Shown piece by piece: positions 43,484 to 52,968 of a stretch of 64,000 nucleotides of DNA. This DNA comes from Streptomyces sp. LHD-70. Lineage in GTDB: Bacteria > Actinomycetota > Actinomycetes > Streptomycetales > Streptomycetaceae. The translations under genes were made by a program, and so were the position numbers. The first letter of the stretch is position 1. Each line of letters starts with the position of its first letter. Under the pieces are notes generated by a model. That model saw only the letters and a list, made by a program, of their open reading frames with translations. It made no database searches and had not been told where the DNA came from. The DNA lies in contig NZ_JAVIFW010000016.1 in assembly GCF_031157275.1 (NCBI RefSeq), positions 124,001 through 188,000 of the forward strand, in the 5' to 3' direction.

Positions 43484-44347
43484 TCAGGCGCCCTTGCGCC
43501 CCAGGTGCACGGTCTGCGCGGCAAGGAGGAACACATCGGGCCGGTGGTCCAGGCCCGCCACGTCGTCCGGGTCGAGGAGCCGGTCGAGGGTGGCGGCGTC
43601 GTCCGCGTCGAGCCCCTCGCGCAGGCCGCCGCTCAGCCGCCCGAAGAGGTCGGCGACGTGTGCGCGGACGGTGGGGGACGCGGGGGCGGGCAGATCGAGC
43701 AGATGCGTGCGCGTCTCCACGTGGGTGAGTCCGGCGGCGGTGAGCAGGGCGCCCCAGTCCTCGACCTCGTCCTTGACGTCGGGCAGCGCGGCGCGCATCT
43801 CGTTGAACCGGTCCTCCTGGGCCACGTCGAGTCGGGCCTGCAGCCCGGGCCTGCCGATGCCGATGTCCCGGGGCAGACAGCGCGCCGGAAGCCCGCCTTC
43901 CAGGAGGACGAGGGTGCCGCCGGGCGCGAGCCGGCGGGCGAACTCGGCGAGCGCGGCGCGCTGGTCGCCGAGGTGGTGCAGGGCGAGGCCGAGCCAGATC
44001 ACGTCCGCCTCGCCGACGTCCGCGAGGCCGTCCGGCAGGTCGGCGAGGTGTGTCCGCACCCGGTCGGCGACCCCGGTGCGCTCGGCGCGCCGCGCGGTCA
44101 GGTCGAGCAGGGCCTGCGTGCCGTCGACGGCGACGACCTCGGCGTCCGGGAAGGACTCGGCGAGCGCGCAGGCGATGACGCCGGGGCCGCAGCCCGCGTC
44201 GAGGATCCGGCGCGGTTGGGGCTGTGCGGTGCGCAGCTGCTCGATGATCTGCGCGGTCATCGGCGCGTACGCCTCGGCCCGCCGCGTCAGGCTCGCGCTC
44301 AGCCGTTCCCAGTCGACGTCGCCGTGGCCGTGTTGGTGGTTGCCCAT
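43484..44347 (-). CDS. SAM-dependent methyltransferase
   Basis: 287 residues from the ATG at 44347 with GAGGGG upstream (an ATG 15 bases earlier is less well placed). Motif I ILDAGCGPGVIACALAESFP at residues ~48-67, acidic VVAVDGTQ, then IWLGLALHHLGDQRAALAEF and LAPGGTLVLLEGG, the pattern of small-molecule class I methyltransferases. The His-rich start (MGNHQHGHGD) could bind metal but is not conserved as far as I know. Single gene; substrate unknown. Confidence 0.87.
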   Translation of the reverse strand: MGNHQHGHGDVDWERLSASLTRRAEAYAPMTAQIIEQLRTAQPQPRRILDAGCGPGVIACALAESFPDAEVVAVDGTQALLDLTARRAERTGVADRVRTHLADLPDGLADVGEADVIWLGLALHHLGDQRAALAEFARRLAPGGTLVLLEGGLPARCLPRDIGIGRPGLQARLDVAQEDRFNEMRAALPDVKDEVEDWGALLTAAGLTHVETRTHLLDLPAPASPTVRAHVADLFGRLSGGLREGLDADDAATLDRLLDPDDVAGLDHRPDVFLLAAQTVHLGRKGA

Positions 44348-44460
44348 GTGGTCGCCCCTCATGTCGTACGGGTACGGGGGCAGAGTGCGCGCACGTGGCC
44401 GGGGCGGGCAAACCTCGTTGCGGTTCCAGCAATCTTTCCCGGGGCGGGTAGGGGAAGAGC

Positions 44461-44769
44461 TCAGCCCTTGACCCCGTGCGCCGTGGCCACCCCCTCCACC
44501 CGCCCCGCCAGCCCGAAGTCCTTCTCCGTGACCGCGCCCCCCACACTGTGCGTATTCACCGACAGCTCGACGGAGTTGTAGCCGAGCGTCAGATCCGAGT
44601 GATGGTCCAGCTCGTCCTGCACCTGCGCGATGTGCACCACGAGCGCCGCCGCCGCGAAGTGCGAGCCGAGGCGGTACGAGCGGGTCAGCTTGTCGTCCCG
44701 GAACTCCCAGCCGGGCAGCTCCGCGAGCCGGTCGTCGATCTCCTGCTGCGACAGCGGTGCCAGTGCCAT
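44461..44769 (-). CDS. Pterin-4a-carbinolamine dehydratase
   Basis: 102 residues. LPGWEFRDDKLTRSY, then the family signature segment HIAQVQDELDHHSDLTLGYN with the catalytic His pair and ELSVNTHSVGGAVTEKDF. Normal length. The enzyme dehydrates 4a-hydroxytetrahydropterin formed by aromatic amino acid hydroxylases; in bacteria without the hydroxylase it may act on other pterins such as molybdopterin-related ones. Alone on its strand, divergent from the XRE-type regulator with 87 bases between. Confidence 0.93.
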   Translation of the reverse strand: MALAPLSQQEIDDRLAELPGWEFRDDKLTRSYRLGSHFAAAALVVHIAQVQDELDHHSDLTLGYNSVELSVNTHSVGGAVTEKDFGLAGRVEGVATAHGVKG

Positions 44770-44856
44770 GGCGGTGCTCCTCACGGGGGTACGAGTCGGG
44801 GTACTCGCCGTCAGCCTGCCACAGCCCGACCGCCCGGGATCGGTTACGGTCCTGTC

Positions 44857-45678
44857 ATGACCAGCGCTCACCGAAGGCCAACTGCCGTACGGGACAAGGG
44901 AGTCGGGCCCCTGCTTCGCGGCTGGCGGGAGCAGCGCCGCATGAGCCAACTGGAGCTGGCGCTGCGCGCGGACTCCTCGGCCCGGCACATCAGCTTCGTG
45001 GAGACCGGCCGGTCCCGGCCCAGCGAGGAGTTCCTGCTGCGCCTCGCCGAGCATCTGGACGTCCCCGTACGGGAGCGGAACGCGCTGCTCCTGGCCGCCG
45101 GATACGCGCCGCGCTTCCCGGAGACCCCGCTGGACGACCCGTCCCTCGACGCCCTGCGCGCCAGTCTCGACCAACTGCTGCAGGCGTACGAGCCGTACCC
45201 GGCGCTCGTCGTGGACGCCACGTACGAGGTGGTCGCGGCGAACCGGGGCATGGCGATCCTCCTCGACGGGGTACCGGAGCGCCTGCTCACGCCGCCGCTC
45301 AACGCCATGCGCCTGACCCTGCACCCGGAGGGCCTCGCCCCGAGGATCCGCAACCTCGGCGAGTGGCGCGGGCATCTGCTGCACCAGATGGAGCGCCAGA
45401 TCGCCCTGCGCCGCTCGGACGCGCTGCGCGAGCTGTACGAGGAGGTCGCGGCCTACCCGGTCGCGGATCCGGGCGAGCAGCCGGATCCGGAGGCGCCGCC
45501 GCTGCCGTACGTCGCGCTGCCGCTGCGCCTGGAGCACCAGGGCCGGCTGCTCTCGTTCGTGTCGTCGATCGCGACGTTCAACACGCCGATGGATGTGACG
45601 GTCGCCGAGCTGGCCGTGGAGGCGCTGCTCCCGGCCGACCCGGCGACGGTGAAGCACCTGCGGGAGCTCATGCCCTGA
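44857..45678 (+). CDS. XRE-family regulator with MmyB-like ligand domain
   Basis: 273 residues from the ATG at 44857. Helix-turn-helix at ~15-75 (LRGWREQRRMSQLELALRAD, HISFVETGRSRPSEEFLLRL). The C-terminal part (LDQLLQAYEPYPALVVDATY, VVAANRGMAILL, LTLHPEGLAPRIRNLGEWRG) is the MmyB-type PAS-like domain common in Streptomyces and thought to bind fatty-acid-like ligands. Divergent from the carbinolamine dehydratase gene; its 3' end overlaps the convergent membrane protein gene by 11 bases. Confidence 0.88.
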   Translation: MTSAHRRPTAVRDKGVGPLLRGWREQRRMSQLELALRADSSARHISFVETGRSRPSEEFLLRLAEHLDVPVRERNALLLAAGYAPRFPETPLDDPSLDALRASLDQLLQAYEPYPALVVDATYEVVAANRGMAILLDGVPERLLTPPLNAMRLTLHPEGLAPRIRNLGEWRGHLLHQMERQIALRRSDALRELYEEVAAYPVADPGEQPDPEAPPLPYVALPLRLEHQGRLLSFVSSIATFNTPMDVTVAELAVEALLPADPATVKHLRELMP

Positions 45679-46069
45679 CGACGGCCCCGGCCCGCACGCC
45701 CCGCTGGGCGACGTACTGCGCGACGGCGAACGCGGCGACGACGAGCGCCTGCACCGTGATGTACACGGCGCCCGCCGCGCTCGGCTCCAGCCACGCGGCG
45801 AGCGCGACGAGGCTGAGCGCGGCCCAGACGGCGTTGATGTCGACGACCGCGTTCACGGCGAGTACCGGCGGCCGCGACCTGGAGGCGAGCAGCCCGACGC
45901 CGCCCGCGTAGAGCACGAGCCCCAGGCCGAGGGCGAGCAGCAGCCCGGGGTCGACGCCGAGGAGCCGGCCGAGCGGCCCGGAGGCGGCGGTGTAGGCGAG
46001 GCCGTTGGCGCCGGTGCCCACGGCGTCGAGGGCGAGCAGACGGCGCAGGGTGAGCGAAGAAGTCGACAT
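45668..46069 (-). CDS. Small integral membrane protein
   Basis: 133 residues from the ATG at 46069. Four predicted transmembrane helices (around LLALDAVGTGANGLAYTAA, LLLALGLGLVLYAGGVGLLA, VWAALSLVALAAW, AVYITVQALVVAAFAVAQYV). I do not recognise a named family; it resembles four-helix proteins annotated only as hypothetical in Streptomyces. It is convergent with the XRE regulator and divergent from the nar operon. Confidence 0.7.
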   Translation of the reverse strand: MSTSSLTLRRLLALDAVGTGANGLAYTAASGPLGRLLGVDPGLLLALGLGLVLYAGGVGLLASRSRPPVLAVNAVVDINAVWAALSLVALAAWLEPSAAGAVYITVQALVVAAFAVAQYVAQRGVRAGAVVRA

Positions 46070-46371
46070 GATCGGTCCTCTCGGTGAGCGGTCATGGGTG
46101 GTCATGGCCGTCATGGGCGGTCGTGGGCGGTCATGGGTGGCGCCCGCGTCTGGTGCGCGAGTCCCGGACACCGGGGCGGAGTGCGCCGCCCCGGGGTCCG
46201 GTACGACGACTGTGCCGGGCGAGGGCGGGGGCGTCGATTACGTCCCAGGTAAGGGCCCCGAGCCCCGGGCCGCGCACGGGCCGCCCCGGACGGCCCCCGC
46301 AAAGATGTAGCGGCCCCTTATCGCGCTTACGTTCGCCGGAGGCGATGGCCCACGTCCGAGGGAGCTCTGCG
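46070..46371. repeat. Upstream region of narG with a degenerate 10-base tandem repeat
   Basis: 46090-46138 holds five near-copies of GGTCATGGGT in a row (variants GGTCATGGCC, GTCATGGGC, GGTCGTGGGC). The rest of the 302 bases has no clear gene; the nar promoter is expected in 46280-46350. A possible ATG at 46345 is closer to GGAGG than is usual, so the GTG at 46372 was taken as the narG start. Confidence 0.55.
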
Positions 46372-49300
46372 GTGACCGACCAAGTGACGGAACCGGGCGC
46401 CGCGCTGCTGCGCGCCGGGAAGTTCTTCCGGCGCGGCAAGGCGGCGCCCGACCTGCACAGCATCGAGCTGTCGGGCGGGCGGCAGGCCGACGCGTTCTAC
46501 CGGGACCGGTGGAGCCACGACAAGGTGGTGAACTCCACGCACGGCGTGAACTGCACGGGTTCCTGCCGTTGGAAGGTGTACGTCAAGGACGGCATCATCA
46601 CGTGGGAGACCCAGCAGACGGACTATCCGTCGGTCGGCCCGGACCGCCCCGAGTACGAGCCGCGCGGCTGCCCGCGCGGCGCCGCGTTCTCCTGGTACAC
46701 GTACTCGCCGACGCGCGTGCGCTACCCGTACATCCGTGGCGTGCTGCTCGATCTGTACCGCGAGGCGAAGCAGCGGTGGAAGGACCCGGTGCTCGCCTGG
46801 GCGGACATCCAGGACGACCCGGAGCGGCGGCGTACGTACCAAGTGGCGCGCGGCAAGGGCGGGTTGGTGCGGGCGACGTGGGACGAGGCGCTTGAGATCG
46901 TCGCGGCGGCACACGTCCACACGATCAAGAAATACGGCCCCGACCGGATCGCCGGGTTCTCGCCGATTCCGGCGATGTCGATGGTGTCGCACGCGGCGGG
47001 CGCCCGTTTCCACTCGCTGATCGGCGCGCCGATGCTGTCGTTCTACGACTGGTACGCGGACCTCCCCGTGGCCTCGCCGCAGGTGTTCGGCGACCAGACC
47101 GACGTACCGGAGTCCGGGGACTGGTGGGACGCCGCCTATCTGATGATGTGGGGCTCGAACGTCCCGGTGACACGGACGCCGGACGCGCACTGGATGGCCG
47201 AGGCGCGCTACCGCGGCCAGAAAGTCGTGGTCGTCGCGCCGGACTACGCGGACAACGCGAAGTTCGCCGACGAGTGGCTGCACCCGCACCCCGGCACGGA
47301 CGGCGCCCTGGCGATCGCGATGGGACACGTGATCCTCAAGGAGTTCTTCGTCGACCGGAAGACGGAGTTCTTCGACGACTACGTCCGCAAGTTCACGGAC
47401 CTGCCGTTCCTGGTGACGCTCAAGGAGAAGGACGGCTCCTACGTCCCGGACAAGTTCCTGCGCTCCTCGGACCTGGGCGACGACGGCGAGGGCGGCGAGT
47501 GGAAGACCGTCGTCCTGGACGCGAACACCGGTCAACCGGCAGTCCCCAACGGCTCGTTGGGCTTCCGCTGGACCGAGTCCGGCACGGGCAAGTGGAATCT
47601 GCAGCTGGGCTCGATCTCGCCGCAACTCTCCCTGCACGGGCAGGACTTCGCGACCGGCGTCGAGGTGCTGCTGCCGCGCTTCGACACGGACGGCGGCGCG
47701 CACGGCCAGGGGCGCGGCGAGGTGCTCGGCCGTGGCGTTCCGGCGACCCGGCTCGGCGGCCAGGAAGGACCGCTGGTCACGACGGTCTTCGACCTGCTGC
47801 TCGCCCAGTACGGGGTGGGCCGCGAGGGACTGCCCGGCGCGTGGCCCGAGTCGTACGAGGACGCCTCGCAGCCCGGCACGCCCGGCTGGCAGGAGGCGCA
47901 CACCTCGGTGCCGGCGGCGAAGGCCGTGAAGATCGCCCGGGAGTTCGCGCGGACCGCGGAGCAGTCGCGCGGGCGCTGCATGATCCTGATGGGCGCGGGC
48001 ACCAACCACTGGTTCCACTCCGAGACGATCTACCGCGGCTTCCTCGCGCTGCTCACCCTGACCGGCTGCCAGGGCCGCAACGGCGGCGGCTGGGCGCACT
48101 ACGTCGGGCAGGAGAAGTGCCGTCCGGTCACGGGCTGGGCGACGCTCGCGGGCGCGGGCGACTGGTCGCGGCCGCCGCGCCAGATGATCGGCGCCGCGTA
48201 CTGGTTCCTCAACACCGACCAGTGGCGCTACGACCGCTTCGCCGCCGACGTGCTCGCGTCCCCCCTCGGCGAGGGCCGCTTCGACGGCATGACGGGCGCG
48301 GACTGCCTGGCCCAGTCGGCCCGGCTCGGCTGGATGCCGTCGTACCCCACGTTCGACCGCAACTCCCTCGACCTCGGCGAGCAGGGCGTCGACGGCACGC
48401 TGGCCCAACTCAAGGACGGCTCGCTGAAGTTCGCCTGCGAGGACCCGGACGCGCCGGAGAACTGGCCGCGCGTACTGACCCTGTGGCGGGCCAATCTGCT
48501 CGGCTCGTCCGCGAAGGGCGCCGAGTACTTCACCAAGCATCTGCTTGGCACCCAGTCCTCGCTGCGCGCCGAGGAGGCCGCGCCCGAGGAGCGCCCGCGC
48601 GATGTGACGTGGCACGAGGAGGCCCCGGAGGGAAAGCTCGACCTGCTGCTCTCCCTGGACTTCCGGCAGACCTCGTCCACGCTCCTGAGCGATGTCGTCC
48701 TGCCCGCCGCCACCTGGTACGAGAAGCACGACCTGTCGTCCACGGACATGCACCCGTACGTGCACTCCTTCACCCCGGCCGTCGACCCGCCCTGGCAGGC
48801 GCGTACCGACTTCGACACGTTCCTCGGACTCGCCCGGAAACTCAGCGAGTTGGCGGCCCCGCACCTCGGTGTCCGCAAGGACCTGGTGGCCACCGCCCTT
48901 CAGCACGACACCCCGGGCGAGACGGCCCAACCGGGCGGTGTCGTACGGGACTGGAAACGCGGCGACTGCGAGCCGGTGCCGGGGAAGACCATGCCGAACC
49001 TGACCGTCGTGGAGCGGGACTACACGGCGATCGGCGACAAGTTCGCCGCGCTCGGGCCGCTGGTCGAGGAGCTGGGCCTGCCCGCGAAGGGCATCGCGCT
49101 CCGCCCCGACCAGGAGGTGGAGGACCTGGGCGAGCGCAACGGGCGGGTGCGCGGCGGGCCCGCCGACGGGCGGCCGCTCCTGGACACCGCGGTGAAGGCC
49201 TGCAACACCATCCTCGCCCTTTCCGGCACCACCAACGGCCGCCTCGCCACCCAGGGGTTCCACACCCTGGAGAAGCGCACGGGCCAGGAGATGGCCCACC

Positions 49301-50049
49301 TGGCGGCGGAGGCGGAGGGCAAGCGCATCACGTACGCGGACACGCAGGCCGCGCCCGTACCGGTGATCACGTCGCCGGAGTGGTCGGGCAGCGAGTCGGG
49401 CGGGCGCCGCTACACCGCGTTCACCCTCAACACCGAGCACCTGAAGCCCTGGCACACGCTGACCGGGCGGCAGCACTTCTTCCTGGACCACGACTGGATG
49501 CACGAGCTCGGCGAGTCGCTGCCCGTGTACCGGCCGCCGCTCGACATGAACCGCCTCTTCGGGGAACCGGAGTTGGGGCCCGACGGGCAGAAGCAGGTCA
49601 CCGTCCGCTATCTCACCCCGCACAACAAATGGTCGATCCACTCCGAGTACCAGGACAACCTGTTCATGCTGTCGCTGTCCCGGGGCGGGCAGTGCATCTG
49701 GATGTCCCCGCAGGACGCCGCCGCGATCGGGGTGGCGGACAACGACTGGATCGAGGCGGTCAACCGCAACGGCGTGGTCGTGGCCCGCGCGATCGTCTCG
49801 CACCGCATGCCCGAGGGCACGGTCTACATGCACCACGCCCAGGAGCGCACGGTGAACGTCCCGAGGGCGGAGACCACCGGCAAACGCGGCGGCATCCACA
49901 ACTCCCTGACCCGCGTCCTGATGAAGCCGAGCCACCTCATCGGCGGATACGCCCAACTCTCCTGGGCCTTCAACTACTTGGGCCCGACGGGCAACCAGCG
50001 CGACGAGGTCACCGTCATCCGCCGCCGCAACCAGGAGGTCCAGTACTGA
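46372..50049 (+). CDS. narG: Respiratory nitrate reductase alpha subunit NarG
   Basis: 1225 residues from the GTG at 46372 (GAGGGAG 7 bases upstream). Molybdo-bis(MGD) catalytic subunit: the first Fe-S site HGVNCTGSCRWKVYVKDG with H-x3-C-x3-C, the Mo-Asp region QTDVPESGDWWDAAYL, GSNVPVTRTPDAHWMAE, TGCQGRNGGGWAHYVGQEKC and LDHDWMHELGESLPVY. Normal length, no Tat-signal RR motif read as such in the first 40 residues. Reduces nitrate at the cytosolic face with electrons from NarH. It heads narGHJI; the arrangement and the neighbours match the Nar1 type described as spore-associated in Streptomyces coelicolor (by knowledge of the family, not by comparison here). Confidence 0.95.
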   Translation: MTDQVTEPGAALLRAGKFFRRGKAAPDLHSIELSGGRQADAFYRDRWSHDKVVNSTHGVNCTGSCRWKVYVKDGIITWETQQTDYPSVGPDRPEYEPRGCPRGAAFSWYTYSPTRVRYPYIRGVLLDLYREAKQRWKDPVLAWADIQDDPERRRTYQVARGKGGLVRATWDEALEIVAAAHVHTIKKYGPDRIAGFSPIPAMSMVSHAAGARFHSLIGAPMLSFYDWYADLPVASPQVFGDQTDVPESGDWWDAAYLMMWGSNVPVTRTPDAHWMAEARYRGQKVVVVAPDYADNAKFADEWLHPHPGTDGALAIAMGHVILKEFFVDRKTEFFDDYVRKFTDLPFLVTLKEKDGSYVPDKFLRSSDLGDDGEGGEWKTVVLDANTGQPAVPNGSLGFRWTESGTGKWNLQLGSISPQLSLHGQDFATGVEVLLPRFDTDGGAHGQGRGEVLGRGVPATRLGGQEGPLVTTVFDLLLAQYGVGREGLPGAWPESYEDASQPGTPGWQEAHTSVPAAKAVKIAREFARTAEQSRGRCMILMGAGTNHWFHSETIYRGFLALLTLTGCQGRNGGGWAHYVGQEKCRPVTGWATLAGAGDWSRPPRQMIGAAYWFLNTDQWRYDRFAADVLASPLGEGRFDGMTGADCLAQSARLGWMPSYPTFDRNSLDLGEQGVDGTLAQLKDGSLKFACEDPDAPENWPRVLTLWRANLLGSSAKGAEYFTKHLLGTQSSLRAEEAAPEERPRDVTWHEEAPEGKLDLLLSLDFRQTSSTLLSDVVLPAATWYEKHDLSSTDMHPYVHSFTPAVDPPWQARTDFDTFLGLARKLSELAAPHLGVRKDLVATALQHDTPGETAQPGGVVRDWKRGDCEPVPGKTMPNLTVVERDYTAIGDKFAALGPLVEELGLPAKGIALRPDQEVEDLGERNGRVRGGPADGRPLLDTAVKACNTILALSGTTNGRLATQGFHTLEKRTGQEMAHLAAEAEGKRITYADTQAAPVPVITSPEWSGSESGGRRYTAFTLNTEHLKPWHTLTGRQHFFLDHDWMHELGESLPVYRPPLDMNRLFGEPELGPDGQKQVTVRYLTPHNKWSIHSEYQDNLFMLSLSRGGQCIWMSPQDAAAIGVADNDWIEAVNRNGVVVARAIVSHRMPEGTVYMHHAQERTVNVPRAETTGKRGGIHNSLTRVLMKPSHLIGGYAQLSWAFNYLGPTGNQRDEVTVIRRRNQEVQY

Positions 50050-51659
50050 TGCGCCCGATGGCCCAGATCGCGATGGTCATGAACCTCGACAAGTGCATCG
50101 GCTGCCACACCTGCTCGGTCACCTGCAAGCAGGCGTGGACCAACCGCAACGGCATGGAGTACGTCTGGTTCAACAACGTCGAGACCCGCCCGGGCCAGGG
50201 CTATCCGCGCCGGTACGAGGACCAGGAGAAGTGGCGCGGCGGCTGGGAACTCAACAAGCGCGGCGCCCTGAAGCTGAAGAACGGCGGCCGCATCAAGTCG
50301 CTCCTCGGCATCTTCTCCAACCCGAAGCTGCCGGAGATCAAGGACTACTACGAGCCCTGGACGTACGACTACAAGAACCTCACCGACGCCCCGCTCGGCG
50401 ACGACTACCCGGTGGCGGAGCCGCGCTCGCTGATCGACGGCAAGCCGATGAAGGTCGAGTGGTCCTCGAACTGGGACGACAACCTGGGCGGCGTCACCGA
50501 GCACGGCTACCTGGACCCGATGGTGGCGAAGGTGCGCCAACAGGCCGCGGAAAAGGTGAAGTTCGCGTTCGAACAGACCTTCATGTTCTATCTGCCGCGG
50601 ATCTGCGAGCACTGCCTCAACCCGTCCTGCGTCTCGTCCTGCCCGTCCGGCGCGATGTACAAGCGGGCGGAGGACGGCATCGTCCTCGTCGACCAGGACG
50701 GCTGCCGGGGCTGGCGCAAGTGCGTGACGGGCTGCCCGTACAAGAAGGTGTACTTCAACCACGCCACCGGCAAGGCCGAGAAGTGCACGCTCTGCTACCC
50801 GCGCCTGGAGGTGGGCCTGCCCACCGTCTGCTCCGAGACCTGCGTGGGCCGGCTGCGCTACCTCGGGGTGATCCTGTACGACGCCGACAAGGTGACCGAG
50901 GCCGCCTCCACCAAGGACGAACAGGCCCTGTACCAGGCCCAGTTGGGGGTGTTCCTCGACCCGGAGGACGCCGAGGTGCGGCAGGCGGCCGAGCGGGCCG
51001 GGATCCCGTACGACTGGGTGGAGGCGGCGCGGCGCTCCCCCGTGCACGCGCTGATCAGCAGGTACAAGGTGGCGCTCCCGCTGCACCCGGAGTACCGCAC
51101 CATGCCGATGGTCTGGTACATTCCGCCGCTCTCCCCGGTGGTGGACGCGCTCACCGAGACCGGGCACGACGGGGAGGACGCGGACAACCTGTTCGGCGCG
51201 ATCGACACGCTGCGCATCCCCCTCGAATACCTCGCGGAGATCTTCACGGCGGGTGACGTGGAGCCGGTCCGCGCGTCCCTGAACAAGCTGGCGGCGATGC
51301 GCTCCCACATGCGGGCCGTCAACCTGGGCGAGCGGCCGGGCCGGGAGATCGCCGAGTCCGTCGGCATGGACGGTCCCGAGATCGAGGAGATGTACCGGCT
51401 CCTCGCCATCGCCAAGTACGAGGACCGCTACGTCATCCCCACCGCGGCCGTCGGCGACGCCCGGCGCCTGGAGGAGTCGGCGGTACCGGAAGCCTGCTCG
51501 CTCGACCACGCGGACGGCCCCGGCATGGGCGGCGACGGCCCCTTCGGCCAGGACTCCGGCCAGAAGCAACTCCCCCTCGTGACCATCGAGAACTTCCACG
51601 CCGCCCGCAAACGCCAGACCTCCGACGACGAGCCCGAAGACGTACGGGAGCAGCAGTGA
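50049..51659 (+). CDS. narH: Nitrate reductase beta subunit NarH
   Basis: 536 residues, ATG at 50049 sharing one base with the narG stop. Four Fe-S clusters: CIGCHTCSVTCKQAW, CEHCLNPSCVSSCPSGA, CRGWRKCVTGCPYKKV (Trp in place of Cys, giving the 3Fe-4S centre) and CTLCYPRLEVGLPTVCSETC. Carries electrons from NarI haem to NarG. The C-terminal ~50 residues are polar and variable. Overlaps narJ by 4 bases (GTGA). Confidence 0.96.
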   Translation: MRPMAQIAMVMNLDKCIGCHTCSVTCKQAWTNRNGMEYVWFNNVETRPGQGYPRRYEDQEKWRGGWELNKRGALKLKNGGRIKSLLGIFSNPKLPEIKDYYEPWTYDYKNLTDAPLGDDYPVAEPRSLIDGKPMKVEWSSNWDDNLGGVTEHGYLDPMVAKVRQQAAEKVKFAFEQTFMFYLPRICEHCLNPSCVSSCPSGAMYKRAEDGIVLVDQDGCRGWRKCVTGCPYKKVYFNHATGKAEKCTLCYPRLEVGLPTVCSETCVGRLRYLGVILYDADKVTEAASTKDEQALYQAQLGVFLDPEDAEVRQAAERAGIPYDWVEAARRSPVHALISRYKVALPLHPEYRTMPMVWYIPPLSPVVDALTETGHDGEDADNLFGAIDTLRIPLEYLAEIFTAGDVEPVRASLNKLAAMRSHMRAVNLGERPGREIAESVGMDGPEIEEMYRLLAIAKYEDRYVIPTAAVGDARRLEESAVPEACSLDHADGPGMGGDGPFGQDSGQKQLPLVTIENFHAARKRQTSDDEPEDVREQQ

Positions 51660-52240
51660 GCCAGGTCCGCCCCGAGCACGCCCTGATCCACCAGGCGGCG
51701 GCGCTCTGCCTCGCCTACCCCGACGACGCGTTCCACGAGCGGCTGCCGCTCCTGCGCGCCGCGGCCCCGCCCGCCCTCGACCCGTTCCTCACCTACGCGG
51801 AGTCCACCGGGCGCCGCGAACTCGCCGCGCACTACGTCCAGGTCTTCGACTTCAAGAACCGGCACTCCCTGTACCTGAGTTGGTGGCGGGACGGGGACAC
51901 GCGCCGGCGCGGTATGACGCTGGTCGGCTTCAAGGAGACGTACCGGGCGCACGGCCTGGACTTCACCGGCGAGGAGCTTCCCGACTTCCTCCCGGCGGTC
52001 CTGGAGTTCTCCGCGCAGGCGGGCCCGGTCCTCCTGGAGGAGCACCGGGCGGGCCTGGAGCTGCTGCGGCTCGCCCTGACCGACCACGGCACGCCGTACG
52101 CGACGGTCCTCGACGCCGTCTGCGGCACGCTGCCCGGCCCCTCCCCCAAGGACCGCGCGGAGGCACGGGCGCTCGCCCGCTCCGGCCCGCCACGCGAGGA
52201 GGTCGGCCTCGAACCGTTCACCCGTACCGGAGGGCTCTGA
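51656..52240 (+). CDS. narJ: Nitrate reductase assembly chaperone NarJ
   Basis: 194 residues from a GTG overlapping narH. TorD/NarJ-type helical chaperone: LIHQAAALCLAYPDDAFHER, YVQVFDFKNRHSLYLSWW, MTLVGFKETYRAHGLDF and ELPDFLPAVLEFSA, the conserved middle of the family. It holds apo-NarG and helps insert the Mo cofactor before membrane docking. Stop overlaps narI start by one base. Confidence 0.94.
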   Translation: MSQVRPEHALIHQAAALCLAYPDDAFHERLPLLRAAAPPALDPFLTYAESTGRRELAAHYVQVFDFKNRHSLYLSWWRDGDTRRRGMTLVGFKETYRAHGLDFTGEELPDFLPAVLEFSAQAGPVLLEEHRAGLELLRLALTDHGTPYATVLDAVCGTLPGPSPKDRAEARALARSGPPREEVGLEPFTRTGGL

Positions 52241-52965
52241 TGAAGACGTTGCTGTGGGGCGCCCTGCCGTACATCGCGGTCGTCCTGCTGGTCGCGGGCA
52301 CGATCTGGCGGTTCCGCTACGACAAGTTCGGCTGGACCACCCGCTCGTCCCAGGTGTACGAGTCGAAGCTCCTGAACGTGGCCTCGCCGGTGTTCCACTA
52401 CGGCATCCTGTTCGTGCTCGTCGGCCATCTGATGGGCCTGTTCGTGCCGGAGCGGTGGACGGACAACGTCGGCCTCAACGAGCACACGTACCACCTGATG
52501 TCGCTGTACGGCGGCACGGCGGCGGGCGTGCTCGCGGTGCTCGGCATCGCGCTGCTGCTTTACCGGCGCCGCACCAACGCCCCGGTGTTCAAGGCGACGA
52601 CCGCCAACGACAAGGTGATGTACCTGGTCCTGCTCGCGGCGATCGTCCTCGGCATGTGGGCCAAGCTCGCCCACTCGTCGGTGAGCGAGGGCTACGACTA
52701 CCGCCAGACCATCGCGCCGTGGGTCCGCAGCCTGTTCACGCTGCAGCCGGACATCGACCGGATGGTCGGGGTCCCGGTCCTGTACCAGATCCACGCGGTG
52801 GTCGGCATGCTCCTGATCGCCCTGGTCCCGTTCACCCGCCTGATCCATATGTTCAGCGCACCGGTCCAGTACCTGTTCCGCCCGTACGTGGTGTACCGCT
52901 CGCGCGACGAGAAGCAGCTGGGGGCACGGCCGGAACGGCGCGGCTGGGAGAAGAGCAAGCTGTAG
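52240..52965 (+). CDS. narI: Nitrate reductase gamma subunit NarI (cytochrome b)
   Basis: 241 residues, ATG at 52240. Five transmembrane helices; haem-ligand histidines are visible in FHYGILFVLVGHLMGL and in YQIHAVVGMLLIALVPFT followed by RLIHMFSAP. Oxidises menaquinol at the membrane and passes electrons to NarH. Last gene of the operon; only 3 bases separate its stop from the stop of the convergent dnaK gene, and no hairpin fits in between. Confidence 0.95.
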   Translation: MKTLLWGALPYIAVVLLVAGTIWRFRYDKFGWTTRSSQVYESKLLNVASPVFHYGILFVLVGHLMGLFVPERWTDNVGLNEHTYHLMSLYGGTAAGVLAVLGIALLLYRRRTNAPVFKATTANDKVMYLVLLAAIVLGMWAKLAHSSVSEGYDYRQTIAPWVRSLFTLQPDIDRMVGVPVLYQIHAVVGMLLIALVPFTRLIHMFSAPVQYLFRPYVVYRSRDEKQLGARPERRGWEKSKL

Positions 52966-52968
52966 GAA

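Noticed and set aside
46200..46290. Possible dormancy-type (DevR/OsdR) box before narG
   Set aside because: GTCCC and GGGCCC segments occur around 46240 but do not form the expected spaced palindrome; in this GC-rich DNA they may be chance.
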